A stretch of 64,000 bases of DNA, from contig JACYXH010000826.1 of the NCBI GenBank assembly GCA_026745465.1, forward strand, positions 1,522,501-1,586,500, written 5' to 3'. This document shows, one piece after another, positions 36,363 through 49,288 of this stretch (position 1 is the first letter of the stretch; every line of letters begins with the position of its first letter). The position numbers and the translations under genes are program-made. The notes under the pieces are model-generated. The model was given only the letters and a program-made list of their open reading frames with translations. It ran no database searches and was not told the origin of the DNA. Source of the DNA: Lota lota. Its lineage: Eukaryota; Chordata; Actinopteri; Gadiformes; Lotidae.

Positions 36363-37941
36363 CCACTGGCTGTGCCAAACACACAGAAAAATACTAAACA
36401 ATGCACTTTGCTTAGAGACAAATGGCCAATCGGCCTACTTTGGAGAACACGGATCCCAGAGTGCATGGTGAAGTCTTATGGGGCAGAAGAGAAACTGTTT
36501 TGCAGCTCCTTTGCCTTATGGTGTCGGAAGTGTAATTTATGTTAGGCACAATCTATGCCCAGTGTCATTGCATATCACTGTTATTACTATCATAAAATGT
36601 TAAAATGGCCTCAAGTCATATGCAAACTTGACCAAAGCTTTGCTAGCATCGCAGCTTTTAGGTGAAATCATTGTGTATATTTTGATTTGTTTACAAAAAC
36701 GGATGCAAATGTATAGCAAATGAATTAATATATCGTTTAAACAAATTTGTATATGTCCGTATTTTGTTAAAATAGGGACATGTAGAAATTAAATGAATGT
36801 ACTTTGTTGAATAGGCCGAACATTTTGTTACACCCACGTTTTACTGTGATTATCTAAGCTAAATAAGGGGATCCCAGGTGAGGAAGTCGTATGCAGCACT
36901 TTGCACAATGTCTAATGTGATTGCGTTAGGGTTAGCTATGAGATGGTCTAATAGCGCTCACCTGAAGTGAATGACTTAAAGACATTTCAGCATTAAGTTG
37001 AACAGGCATTGTTTATTGGTTTATTACTGCATACAGGTCAACAGGGCGCTTCTGGTCAGTTCTCCAAAGAGGAAACCACGACACCTCTATTCAGGTAGTT
37101 AGGTCGGTTAAAGCTGCTAAAACTCACTACATAGACATCCATGTAAAACTGCCCTGGAAAAATAGAACTTTGATCGTAGTACAAAATGAAAAAGAAACAG
37201 ACAAGGTATAAAAGTGTTTTATAACTGGTACAATAAAAAAAAGAATGACTAAAAGAACAGACTCTAAATGTGTTTCACTATATGTACGGAGCCTGGTTTC
37301 ATGTTTTAAAGATATACTCTTTTGCTTAAAAAAAACAAAAAAAAACATTGTCAAAGAAATGGAATGAATGAATGTGGGGTTTGACACTCCAGCTCACCAC
37401 TCCAGTTAAAGCACCCTCAATTAAGAGTTAAAAAGGCAACATTCCTCTGTTTCTTATAATGCAACAGACTTACTTGACCTAGCAAGCAGAACTAATTTGC
37501 AAGCACGATTAGCTCTGTATGCACAGTCAGTCACACACAGAGATTATACTTACGCTACAGTTGCTACATACATTGACGGAAACATCCCACTCGCTGTTTC
37601 TCTCTCTAACTGACATAACGTAACGTTTAAGCCTATTGGACCTCCGGGTTAACACATAATACGTTTTCACATTAAATTTTCTACCAAGACAAAGCCAGGG
37701 CACTTATTCCCAAACCTTCTCCTTCCACACTCACCAAAATGAAAGCCAAAGAGGAGAACCATCAGTGTATGTCTTGTGTTAGTCATGGTCCACTGTTATG
37801 ATTGGATCATTATCCTGCAACCACTCGCTGCAGTCTGAAGCCCTGATTCAGACCCCAGTGACGTGATTAGATGTCAAACCCAGACCCCGCTCTGGTCTGT
37901 TCCATTCATGCTAATGGTGTCAGATCCACACGGCGCAAACC
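36363..37941. other. styk1-phc1 convergent 3' region
   Basis: Holds the 3'UTRs of two convergent genes. A minus-strand AATAAA (37012-37017) is a likely phc1 polyadenylation signal. A plus-strand ATTAAA near 36788 is a weak candidate for styk1. Copy 2 of the 53-bp direct repeat is here. No gene was recognised. Confidence 0.5.
37641..37693 (+). repeat. 53-bp direct repeat, copy 2 (styk1-phc1 interval)
   Basis: This is the partner of the repeat at 32589-32641, with CATAATACGTTTTCACATTA and ACCAAGACAAAG. It lies in the intergenic or 3' region between the convergent styk1 and phc1. It could be the remnant of a dispersed element. Confidence 0.65.
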
Positions 37942-38909
37942 TCAGTCTCGTAGGTTGTTGATCGAGGCGCAGATCTTGAGGGCAGGGCCCAGCTTGATGT
38001 TCATGGTGGATATGAGATGATCTTCTCTGAGCAGCATCAGGGCCTGGCCATCTATCTCCTGGGAGAGAAACTGGCTTGCCAGCTCCTCACAGCCTTTGTT
38101 TAGAGAGAAGGTGGGACACATGGTAAATACACCAGATGAATGAGCACACCAACCATTGCACCTTGCGCTGCCATTAAAAAACAGGCCATACTACATTCTT
38201 TATGAAGGCTACGGACCTTGCAGTGACGAAATGAACCTGCAGACTTCTGCCACGCCCCAGTGGGTGGGGCTCCCGGGTAAGACGTTTGCGCTATCCATTG
38301 GGTGGCTACTAGGGGCCAAGCTGTCAGACTGCGGGACGCTGTGGGGGGGTCTTGGGCAGGATAGAGAGGAACTTGGGGAAAGCGAGGGAACAAACTCCTC
38401 TTCGTCCTCCTCCTCTTCTCCATCGCTGGACTGGTCTTCTGAGTGACTGGACTCTGACTGACACTGTGACGGAAGGAGATTTGTAAATAGTAACTAAACA
38501 CACATTAGGTCTGGTAAGGCACCGTCTGCTGTGGTTTAACTGATTGACTGGCTGAAATTGTACCTGGTGAATAACGTCACTTACTTATCATTCAAACTAA
38601 GGCCATGATGGCTGAATTAAAAAAGATCAAGGCTATTTGGAAGAACCCTTGCAAATAGAGGGTGGAAATACTTTTTGGGACTATTTATGGAAAACGGAGT
38701 CATGAATAAATTAGCTCCTAAATCGATTAGAATGAACCAATTTAAAACAATAGGCAACACCCAGCCATGTTGTTCTGGATTTCTCATAGTGTGCCTCAAG
38801 TTACTGAAATCACACTATTCACAAAGTCCTACTAACTGGGCTGATTATTAATCCTCTGCAAACTTGCCTCCGTAATATAATGTGTTTAAGTAAGTAGTTG
38901 TAGTAGTGG

Positions 38910-38968
<59 letters not shown>

Positions 38969-41900
38969 GGTATGTGATTTTATTAGCGTTAACCGGAGAA
39001 CTGAGCCCAACCATGTTATGTGTTATTCTACGAAGGAATGCGTGTTAGACAAAATAAACCCACAAAGCCTATTTCATCGGGATGTGCATCTGCAAGTACC
39101 AAAATCAAAGTACTCACATGATGGTACTTGCCAATACAATTTACTGATGAAAGTACTAATTTTCAGTTATCACAATAGTGACAGTTCTGCATATTTAAAG
39201 TATTCACCAATATGGTACATTTCCCAGGGAACACCCCTAAAGATGCACAATGGAAGCGCTAGCCTTCACTTGTGGTTATGGGTAGAAAGGAATTACCGGT
39301 ATTAATGTACCAACAATGAAATACAAATAAATATAAATTAATCAGTATTTACAATGTGTACAATATGATGACTGAAAATTGAACATGAAGAAAAGTACCA
39401 GTCCTTGCTTGGTAAAACAGTAGTGTAACAGTAATGGCACAGTATGATAAATGTCCTGAAAACAACCACTCATGAACACGGGTGAGTATGCTGTGGTTGT
39501 TGAACTTGACCGCGACACCAGCCGCACAGAACCGAAACACGGTACCTTCGGCTGTCCAGACACATCACCATGGGTACGGGAGAAAGAACCGAGGCATGGT
39601 ACCTTCGGCTGTACAGACCCATCACCATGGGTACGGGAGAAATTAGGTACTGTTTCAATACGTTAAATGACATGTCAAGTGGTGAAATAGGCCTAACCGG
39701 GTCGACTACATGACATATGTGTTATGTTTCGGAGTCATGTATTTTACATTTTCAGAAATGTCTTTCATTCTGTAACAGAACGCGGAGGTTCTGGCTCTGT
39801 GCTTGGAAGCGCAGATGATTGGTAGATCAGTTGCTGGGGTGCAGTGGACCAGCAGTAATGAGATGCTTTTTGGAAGGTAGATGAGAGGCCTTTTGGAAGG
39901 CAGAAACTAGAAATTCACCTATTGATAACTAAAAACATTTAGTGACTCGGCGGTTCATAATGTTTCAATCCATTTTCGGACAATGTTTTCGGACAATATC
40001 GATTGGGACTCGCATCATTAACATTCAAATTGGGGATCAATGCGCATAGGTGAATTGTGACATTGCACTATTTCAGTTTCATGCTGACAACAAGTTTTCC
40101 CTATTCATTAGTAAGAGTTGCTATGGGGAGCTTCCTGACTAGTTCACTTAAGGTGTCCTGGTACCTGGTGTTTGCTGACATCACTATGATTTGATTGATT
40201 TGCTCGATGGTTGGTTACATACTAAGGACAAAGTCAGTCTGTTACTGTAACCTCTATACGAGTCTTTAAACAGGACTCACCTTAACAGGTAAATGTTTGC
40301 CTGATATTTTTGCAGAGGCGATCTCTGAGCTGCTTCTCCGAGGAGGGCCTCTCCGTCGGATGGAGCTCTCCGGGTGTGGAGGAGGCTGCAGAGGGGGGGC
40401 CCCTGGACCAGCGCGCCCTCTGCTGATGCGGAAGTGCTGGCTGCAGCTCACGTTGTACCTGGAGGTAGTCACACACCAGAGTCTTTAGTCCAAAACCACA
40501 ATGGCATTGCATTGAAACCTGTACAAAACATTGTGATTGTCACAAAGTATGTGAATGTGTGATTGTAAGCAGAGCTGCGTCTGCTCTCTAAACAAGCTCG
40601 ATTTTAGTGTGCATATGTACATACGTGTGGCACTGCTCAGGGTGGCAAAAAAACAACCACATGATATACCAATATACGTGTTTAAAATGAAGCGTATGGT
40701 TGGGATAAACTGTACCTCTTAGCACAGGTCTTGGAACAGAATCTCTTAGATCCTCTGAACTGACCGGCTGGAGCAAGACTCTGGCAGTACTCACACTTCA
40801 ACACTAGGGAGAACACAACAGAACATTATTACAACCTTATTATATCATATTAGGTTAATAGACTGTATTGAATGAACATTTTCAAATTGAAATGACAACC
40901 TTTACTTGCAGATCCATTCTCTGAGCGCCCAACCAAGGCAAACTCTCTGTCCTTCATGAGCCCTGCCACCTACCAAACAAAATAACAACATCAACAAATA
41001 GGCATCATAGACAAAGTCATTAATGGAGACGAATAAATGACAATGCCATTGGCTTGGTGTGATAACATGGTTATGGTGGTACTTACGGGGAAAGGTTCAG
41101 CTCCCTCCTGGATTACAAAACCCTCTATGAGGTGGGTGAGAACTTGGGGTTTGACCACGGCCTGGGGCAGAGGGGCTCTGTCCTTGTCCCCGAGGCCTAC
41201 CCTTGATAAGGGCAGCGGTAGGGACAGCAGAGGGGGAGACGAGAAGGCCGTGATGGCAGACGGAGCTGGTTAAATCCAAAGGACGAGAATAGGCTTAAAT
41301 GTTAAACATTCACATTTCACAAACTATATTTGCCATGTCAAGTTAACAATTATTATTTTGTGTATGTGGTGTCTGTATGTGTTGTGGAGAGGGCAGCTGT
41401 AGTACCAGTGTCCTTAGCAGGGGCCGGTGATAGCGGAGGAGCAGCCTCTCTCATCAAAGCGCAGTCGGACAGCTCTGTTGCCATCTCACCGGTGGCATCT
41501 GAATCAGACTTCCTTTTCAAGGAGCCGACAGCAGGCTTTGTCTAACGGCAGGAGAAAATACACATTATATCTCCTTGTTCCCCTCAATGCGGTTCTCCCC
41601 TTCATCAGAGCCCCTAAATGAAAACAAAGGTGATGAACTTTACCATGGTGCCGGCACCGCTGTTGGTATTCCCGCCGGTTGTGTTCTCCGGAGCTGTGTT
41701 CCCTCGGTTCTGGACCAAGGCCAGGGCCTGCGTGTTCCCCGCAGAGCCGGGTCGGGCTCCCACCAGCTGGACAGGGATGTGGGGAGGGTGGTGTCCCACG
41801 GGGGTGGCCTGGCTGTGGGTGGGAAGGGCCGGGAGAATGGCCGGTGGGTGTCGAGGGGGCAGCTGGACTGGTAGGCGGTGTCCCTGAGTGGTTTTGGGCT

Positions 41901-44467
41901 GGATGGGTACAGGGCCTTTGTCCACCGTAACGTTAGTCTGCTGTAACGGCTGCACTACTAGTGTCTGGGTGTTGATACTGGCCTTAGTGGTCACAGAGCC
42001 AAGTGAATAGCCCTGTGTGGAGGTAGAAACACTCGAGGTGGGAACCAAGATGTGCGTCACCGTGGCAGAGGGGGTAACCGTGGTTACTGCTCTTGCCTGG
42101 CAAAGAGCAGAGGGGGAGAGGAGGAGCTGGGACAAGGGTAAGGCGGAGGATGTCGAGGAAGGAGCAACAGATACAGCAGAGTTAACAGTCATGTTGGCCT
42201 GGCCATCGGGCTTTATCCCCACACATGTGGCAGTAGCCTGCTGGGGGTAGGTGGACATCTGCTTGGCCAGTTGCTGCGGCTGTGGCTGTACTTGCTGCTG
42301 CTGGGCCGTCTGTGGGAAAGGCTGCTGTTGCTGTTGTTGGCCAAATGAGAAGTTGGCAGCATCCTTCCTGTCTGAAAACTCTGACTTTACCGCAGTCGCT
42401 CTGGAGGCTGAGGCACAGTGGAGTGCCAGGTTCTGCACCTGGAGAAACGGAATTGCTTACTGATGATGGTTGTAAAAACTACTTGAGTACAAGTACTGAT
42501 CAAGCAAATCATAAAAAATGTACAATAGAATAATCGAAAATCGTTTTGTAGTAATTTTACAAGCATCTTACAAATACATTATATGTTATGTTGGTATGTA
42601 TTTTGGCCTCATTGTTGTTAAGAGGCTGAATAAAATAGCTTCGTTCATCAATGTTTAGTAGCTGGCCCAGTTAGGCGGAGTTCCCCACGCATTCGACACG
42701 TTTTAAAATAACGAATAACGCCAGGCATCAAATCTGAATATAAAATCTATAGCGCTGATGTGGTGGTGTATTAAAAAAATGACACACCGCAATAGCAGCT
42801 TATGCAGTTTACTAGTTTCTTTTTGAGTAAGAAAAATATTGGATTTCAAAAGATATTCATGCTCTGGATTAGTGATGAGACACAGTTAACTAAAGACGCG
42901 ATCACAGGTATGAGTCCCGAGTGTCTAGAAGTGTATACCTGCCGAGGAGACGGGGCTTCCAAGCAAAACCGTCGGGCAGCAGAACTACGCTCTTAAGAGC
43001 CATAGTTTGATCAATATTTCTAGACAATCAGTGAATTACAAAGTACATTGCCCTGCCCTAAACAATAGCCTAATTAAAACGCAATTCAACCAGATATGTC
43101 ACATCTCAAAATGTCTGAAATGGATATAAAATTAAAATCACTACATACACATATTGAGTTGGAACAATTGTGCAATTTTTTAACCTGGTCATTTTCTGAA
43201 GGAGTGCTAGGAAAGGTAGGCTTGATTTCTTGCTGTTGCTGTTGTTGTGGCTGCTGCTGGGTCACTGTTGCTACAGCTGCTGTGGCTGTACCACCTGGCA
43301 TGAATATCAGCTGGGGGGCAAGCGGGGCCCTCAGGGAGCGGTTGACCTAAGGGATCAATGATAACATATTAGTCATGTTCAGAAGTGGCAGTGCATGATC
43401 CAATGTGCTGTAAGCAATGACTAACAGGACTGTTTGGGCACAAATACCATATTACCAAATGTGTGGTGAACAGTATTGTGATCATGTATTGCGTATTTGA
43501 ATTACCCAATATAGTATATAGCCTATTTTATGGTTAGAATAAGCAAGCAATGGATCAATTCTGAATCAAAATTTGAATGCAGAAGTGGAATTTGTTAAAT
43601 TCCTTTTAAAGGAACTGAGATTGCTACACACATCAACTACTGAATGATAGTGTCTTAGATTAAGCTAAAAATAATACGTTATAGTCCAAGAACAATGTTG
43701 ACTTTAACTTACTCTGAGATACATCTGTCCCTGTCCAGCAGAGTTCCCGCCCAACAATACCGATTGGTTAAGAGCTGTTGTTGTCGCACAAGAGGTTGGA
43801 CCAAGGGGGCGGGGATTTGTCACCGTCCCTCCTCCAGAGGTGGTGCTCAGGTTGACCTTAAAGGAACCATAAAAACATGTATTCAAAACATCTGTTGATG
43901 CCCACGCTTTAACAAAAGGAACATATGAACCATATGACTTACAGTGGTGGTGGTAACACTGTTATTGGAAGAGTTTGACTGCCGACTCGCTGCAAGCGTT
44001 GCCTAATGTAAAAAGAAAAGCAAATACGTATATTAATAAATTCCCCGGTTTTACGTTTAATGTAATATGCGCACGTACAGGGAGTTACCTGTTGCACAGC
44101 AGCCAGGTTGTGGAGCTGGACACTGTTGATTTGCTGCTGCTGCAGCATTAGCTGCTGGAAGTACTGAGCGGCATTTGGCTGCCTCTGAAGTGCCTGGAGA
44201 GCCTGAGTTAACAAGTTACACATTTAATGGACATGTCAACAAGGGGTTTTCATGCATCTTGCTTTGTAGCAAAACAATCACTATTCCAACAATATTTACA
44301 AGTACATGTATGTATTTGTATGTAATGTAGGTACCCAAATAAAGGCATACCTGTACAGCCTGTCTCTCATACAAAGACATGTGGGCTATCTGGGGTGGGC
44401 GGGAGTTTCCCCCTGTCTGAGCATTTCCATTGGTGGAACTTGTGTTTTGATCCTCACCTGCATCCAT
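37942..44467 (-). CDS. phc1: Polyhomeotic homolog 1 (PRC1 subunit)
   Basis: This is a Polycomb repressive complex 1 component that polymerises through its SAM domain. Thirteen coding exons, all in phase, give 811 aa: 44467-44351, 44202-44089, 44002-43943, 43856-43713, 43346-43185, 42438-41644, 41541-41406, 41265-41087, 40969-40906, 40803-40716, 40458-40281, 38463-38217 and 38093-37942. N-terminal PHC1 blocks are QIAHMSLYERQAVQ and ALQALQRQPNAAQYFQQL. Gln-rich and Ser/Thr-rich stretches follow, including a 795-nt exon with Gln runs. The HD1 region is QVLTHLIEGFVIQEGAEPFP (about 550-569). The FCS zinc finger (about 591-620) has CEYC followed by RGSKRFCSKTCAKRYNVSC. An acidic segment precedes a SAM domain at about 747-811 (SQEIDGQALMLL, MNIKLGPALKICA). 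The N-terminus matches PHC1 rather than PHC2. A 5'UTR exon is likely upstream, because an acceptor lies immediately before the ATG; a candidate donor is at 45076. A minus-strand AATAAA is at 37012-37017. Confidence 0.96.
38913..38968. repeat. (AT)n microsatellite in phc1 intron
   Basis: AT dinucleotide array in phc1 intron 11. A shorter AT array lies in styk1 intron 2 at 33489-33518. Confidence 0.95.
39538..39655. repeat. Tandem duplication, about 57-bp unit
   Basis: Two adjacent units each contain GGTACCTTCGGCTGT, then CATCACCATGGGTACGGGAG. They lie in phc1 intron 11, between exons 40458-40281 and 38463-38217. The internal GGTAC-type palindromes resemble fish DNA-transposon-derived repeats, but I cannot name the family. 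Confidence 0.6.
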
Positions 44468-46239
44468 GCTAGAAAGAATACATCGTATTAAATAATGACA
44501 ACCGTGTCGTTGTATTTTCTCAATATACTAGATACCGAATACCTGGCTGCAGACAATTATATTGTAAAGTATGCACCAATAAGTCTGACATGGTTGAGAT
44601 GAGGATAACTACAATAGTTAATAGTCCACAACGAGATTGGCAACAGTACACGTTCCAGATTGACACATGGATCGCAGAACAAATGGATTGTGGCGTTTAC
44701 ATTAGCGCCAGGCGGTCGACTGGCTGTCAACGTGATATATGAATGCGAGGGAAAGAGCAACAGGGAGGGAGAAAACACAAGTGTGGGGCTACCAGGTTAT
44801 GGCTAACAATACTGGCTAGAATGTAATCCCAAACAACACTGTCTGCATCCATTACAAATGCCATTTAACAACTTAAACGGTTTTAGACAAATAAACGAGG
44901 GCATGCATTCACTGCACAATGGTCAAGCGAATTCGGGAAAAACAAAAGTGTATGGTGATGACAAAAACGTTTACTGGCTAGCGTTACAGACCAGCGTAGC
45001 TAGCAAGCAAACTTAAATGCACAACCTACTTTTTTTTCAATGTGACTAGTTACTTTCGGTGGTAAACAATATTACCTTGATAATATAGGTTTGTCCTTTG
45101 TTTTGTTATGATGAAAAAGTTAGGTTCATCCCTTTTTATGTGCCGATATCCATAAACCCTTAGCTTCTTCGACAAAATCCCGCCCCTGAACATTCCCTTT
45201 CCGGTGAATCCGTGGTCGCTACCACTTTTAGATGGACATGGGAATGTTTTCATCCAAGGAAAAGAAAACGTTTTCAAATCTCCAATTGGGTTAGTTCTAT
45301 AATTAATTTAACATAAGTGCGGACCACTTCACTAAAGGAAAACTATTTTTGTGCCAACAATGCTTACTTTGAAATGAAATAATGTGTAGGGTCTTATGCT
45401 CCTACACATGATTGGTTCCCCAAGTAAAATGGACCCAAATGTGCTAAAACCATACGACAAAAGCTAAAAACACATTTTTTTTAAGTTACACTTTTGTTGC
45501 ATGGTGTCACGCTTTTTCTACCTAGAGCTGCCAAGTGCCAGCCAGAGTAGCCAATAACAACATAACTTAGAAAAAAAAACTGTTACAGACATCCAGCTTT
45601 ATTGTATTTTTATGTAAAACTATTGTATACCGTATGTGGTTATACACAGCAGAAATGCAGGCATCTATTGCAGCATGGAATGTATTACAATTAATGGATT
45701 AACTATGCTAACATTTGAGTCTATTGCTGCACATCCTGTTTAATCATGCATTTTTTTTAAATGATTGCAGTCTTTTTCTTATGTCGTTTTGTACAGTTTG
45801 GTGCATAATTATTATTAAATAGGATTCATTTACTTCAAAACCTTCCAAATGTCTTCAAGTTTATGTAGCAGATTGGTTTTATGCATTCATGCATGATGAA
45901 AACATGGACGTATTAAACCCACAAATACATTGTATGCCATATTTGCTTAAACAAGATATTTGAAGTTATGTTGTTTGAATATGGATGGAAGTTAAAAACG
46001 TATGACAGGCCATGTATACATTCAATATGAAATGTATGGCTTGTACACCGTATGATAAGAATGAGCCAATGTGATCACATGGTTACAATGTAAATTTTTT
46101 ATAGAACGAACACTGGTACGTTTCTTTAAAAACACAAAACCCCCAAAACGTCATATATACGAAGCACACGGGAGAATGGCGGCAGCCAATCGAAACCTTT
46201 CCTACGTTGCCGGAAAATGTGTTGTTTACATTTTCCAAG
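44468..46239. other. phc1/ing4 divergent upstream region
   Basis: On the minus strand an acceptor precedes the phc1 ATG directly, so a non-coding exon lies upstream; AAG|GTAATA ending at 45076 is one candidate donor. The ing4 promoter should lie at about 46100-46239. Between 45300 and 46050 I see only AT-rich unique sequence. Confidence 0.5.
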
Positions 46240-46248
46240 ATGGCGGCG
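46172..46248 (+). promoter_or_regulatory. ing4 core: CCAAT box and two YY1-like motifs
   Basis: AGAATGGCGGC (about 46173-46183) and AAGATGGCGGC (46238-46248, containing the ing4 start codon) both fit the YY1 consensus AANATGGCGGC. CCAAT lies at 46186-46190. Such YY1 sites at the start codon are common in vertebrate housekeeping promoters. Function is inferred. Confidence 0.55.
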
Positions 46249-49200
46249 GGAATGTACCTGGAACATTATTTAGACAGTAAGCATTAAATAGTTATTTGTT
46301 GATGGGAAGGGATTTCGTACCGCGTATTTCAACACTGTCTGTCGATGAGAATGTAATAGGCCCTATCATCCATGCTTGACTCTTGAATTAAACACAGTAG
46401 AGTTTAGACGACCAATCGCGATTAATGTCTTTTGGGCACAGTCTATTTACTGGAATTGTTATATCCTCCCAATAATGGTTGCATTTAGGAAAAACCACGT
46501 AAACATATGAACTAGCTTTACGAAGTTAGCTATATAACTCCTTATTGACTTCAACAGGTGATCTTTGTTTTTATTTAGCTACGTTTTATTGTTTGTACAT
46601 TTGATTATTCCCCAATCTGATCCCCGCGGCATACATCCCATTTGGTGGTTTATGATTGCAATTCTCTTTTATATGAATGCCTATTGCCCGATTCCTATTT
46701 ATTAGAAAGCATATAACTTACTGTTGCCTTTTATTTTACAACACCAGGCATAGAGAATTTGCCATTCGAATTGCAGAGAAACTTCAATTTGATGCGGGAC
46801 CTAGACCAACGGACAGAGGGTATGGTTCATACATAGCTAATACATTATTGTTTGTTTTGTATCCACGAGAATGTAGTGCTTCACACAATTTAACCTCAAC
46901 TGTGAGAATGAAAAAAAAGTTGATTTGTAGTCTGTAGTCCAGGTAATAGCCATTGCTTAACGCTTACTAGTTGAAAAGTTTATGTTAACTCCGGCATCAC
47001 GCCTCGGTGTGTATGTCTTCTATGGAATAGCATAATAATTCAGTCAAAGTACCATTTCACAAAGCCATTCTACTTTGCTCCACAGATCTTAAAGGACAAA
47101 TAGACTCCCTGGCCAAGGAGTACACTTCCAATGCCAGAACTCTATCTTCGGAGCAAAAGCTCTCCATACTGAGACAGATTCAGCAGTCATACAGTAAATG
47201 CAAAGAGTTTGGTGATGATAAGGTGCAGCTGGCAATGCAGACATATGAGATGGTGAGTACAAGTTAGTGCCCTAACATAGGCATTCTGCAGGCAACAGAC
47301 TATAAGGTTCCACAAAAAAGTGAAAATGTTTACATTTTATGTTTGGTAATACAAATAATGTTTACACAATTGAGAATATTTCTTTAGGCTATCATTTTCC
47401 CCATTCAAGAAATTGGCTATATTGGATCCCAGAAAATGGTGGTTAGCTTCAACTTAATTTATACACAACCATATGAGGTTTTCTTCTATTGTTTTCTTCA
47501 GGTTGACAAGCACATCCGGCGGCTGGATACAGACCTGGCCCGGTTCGAGGCTGACCTGAAGGAGAAACAGATTGAGAGCACTGACTATGATTCTACCTCC
47601 AGTAAGGGAAAGAAAAGTAAGTGTTTCCTGGTTTTGCCATAATAGAACCCTTCACGACTGACCTTAAATGTAAACATTAGTCGATTACTCACTCCCATTA
47701 CTTTGGTAATGTATATTTGGGACTGAGGTCAAACACAACCTATTCACTTCCATTTATTTGTAATACAGTACTATCAAGCCAGACTTGCCAACTATCTTTG
47801 TGGTATAAGGAGATTTAATCCACAATCATGGTGAATGGTTTGTTATTAAGCCAATGTTGAAAACCAAGGTCTGCTTTGGTACCTTATCGTCTGCCTTGTT
47901 GTTTGATCTTTCAGCTGAAGCAAGGCAAAAGGAGAAGAAGATGGCTAAAACTAGGTCTAAAGTGAAGAGCTCGGATGAGGATGGCAGTCCCAAGAGTGCA
48001 CAGAAGAAAGTCAAACTCCTCCAACCGTGCGTATCATCTTGAATGAGCCTTCTTCGCAGACTTCTCTAGTTAATGTCTTCAGTCAGCATGTTTATGATTG
48101 GTTATTATGGTAGTCCTGTTATTCAAGTACTCAAGACATTATGTATTCTTACAACTTTAGACTCTCAATGATCCCCCACTGTTGTTTTATTCACCAGAGG
48201 AGAGTTCAATGCTCCAGCTTCCAACTTTGGCAACGTGCATCCTTCAGATGTGTTGGACATGCCTGTGGACCCCAACGAGCCCACCTACTGTCTGTGCCAC
48301 CAGGTCTCCTATGGGGAGATGATCGGCTGTGATAACACTGACGTAAGTCTCATTCACAATTCTGGGTTTGACACTTGTCGTGGAAATATTAATCGTAACT
48401 ATAAAATACATTTATATACAAATTATATTAACCTTGTTTATATAATTACTAGTCAATTGAAAATTAATTTGTATACATTCTCCTTGGACCTAGAGATGTC
48501 TCCCTTCCTCTCTGTAATTGAAAGGTGTTAAGATAGTTTGCATTTGCGTTGCCACTGTAGCCACGAGGTCTGATACTGAGGCAATGCCAATCTACTGACT
48601 TCTTTGTTGTGCAGATTCCTTTAACTGTCCACTTCACCCATAGTGTATTGCAAATTAACTTGGTCTCTCCCGCCATGGCCAATCCTAAACGCTCCACGAT
48701 GGTCACTCCCCTTCACCTTTGTTTCCTTTGTTGTTACTGCCCACGATGTGAAGGTTTCCCTATAGGAATCATGTACACCCATTGTCTCATTGAATGTATG
48801 CTTGGCTAGGCCATTTCTAACAAATTACACTCAGATAATAGCTCTTAAATCTTACCTACAGAACCTTTACGTGTTTCTGCTATACTTAACCCAACCTGCT
48901 CCTTAATTCCCTGTTCCCCTCTTACTTCACTGAGAAATTCTTAATTTAAGCGTCTCCTACAATAACTATACATACTGGTAAAGTTCAGTTGATGAAATTA
49001 AAGCAATGACCACAGATCTTAGTTTGCTTGACATTTGTCTTGATGATTCCAGTGTTCCATCGAGTGGTTCCATTTCGCTTGTGTGGGTCTGACAACCAAA
49101 CCACGTGGGAAATGGTAAGGAAGCCCTCAACCGAAAGAGAAGCTGTTAACTTAACTTTTTCATATTTCATATTATAACAGTTTAATCAATTCCCATTGAA

Positions 49201-49288
49201 CACGATTAACACCAGTTTGACACAGAATTATTGTTTCATTTCACATAGGTATTGTCCACGCTGCTCTCAAGACCGAAAGAGAAAATAA
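46240..49288 (+). CDS. ing4: Inhibitor of growth protein 4
   Basis: This is the H3K4me3-reading subunit of the HBO1 histone acetyltransferase complex. Eight exons, all in phase: 46240-46276, 46748-46819, 47086-47252, 47502-47616, 47915-48026, 48198-48342, 49053-49114 and 49249-49288. They give 249 aa, the same length as human ING4. The N-terminus [13 protein letters not shown] and the segment around [19 protein letters not shown] form the dimerising coiled-coil ING domain. A Lys-rich central nuclear-localisation region follows. The PHD finger begins [18 protein letters not shown], continues [17 protein letters not shown] and closes with YCPRCSQ; all Zn ligands are present. The protein ends KRK. 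The start codon lies in a YY1-like AAGATGGCGGC context. An AATAAA is at 49598-49603. ing4 is directly followed by ncapd2, as in human 12p13. Confidence 0.98.
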
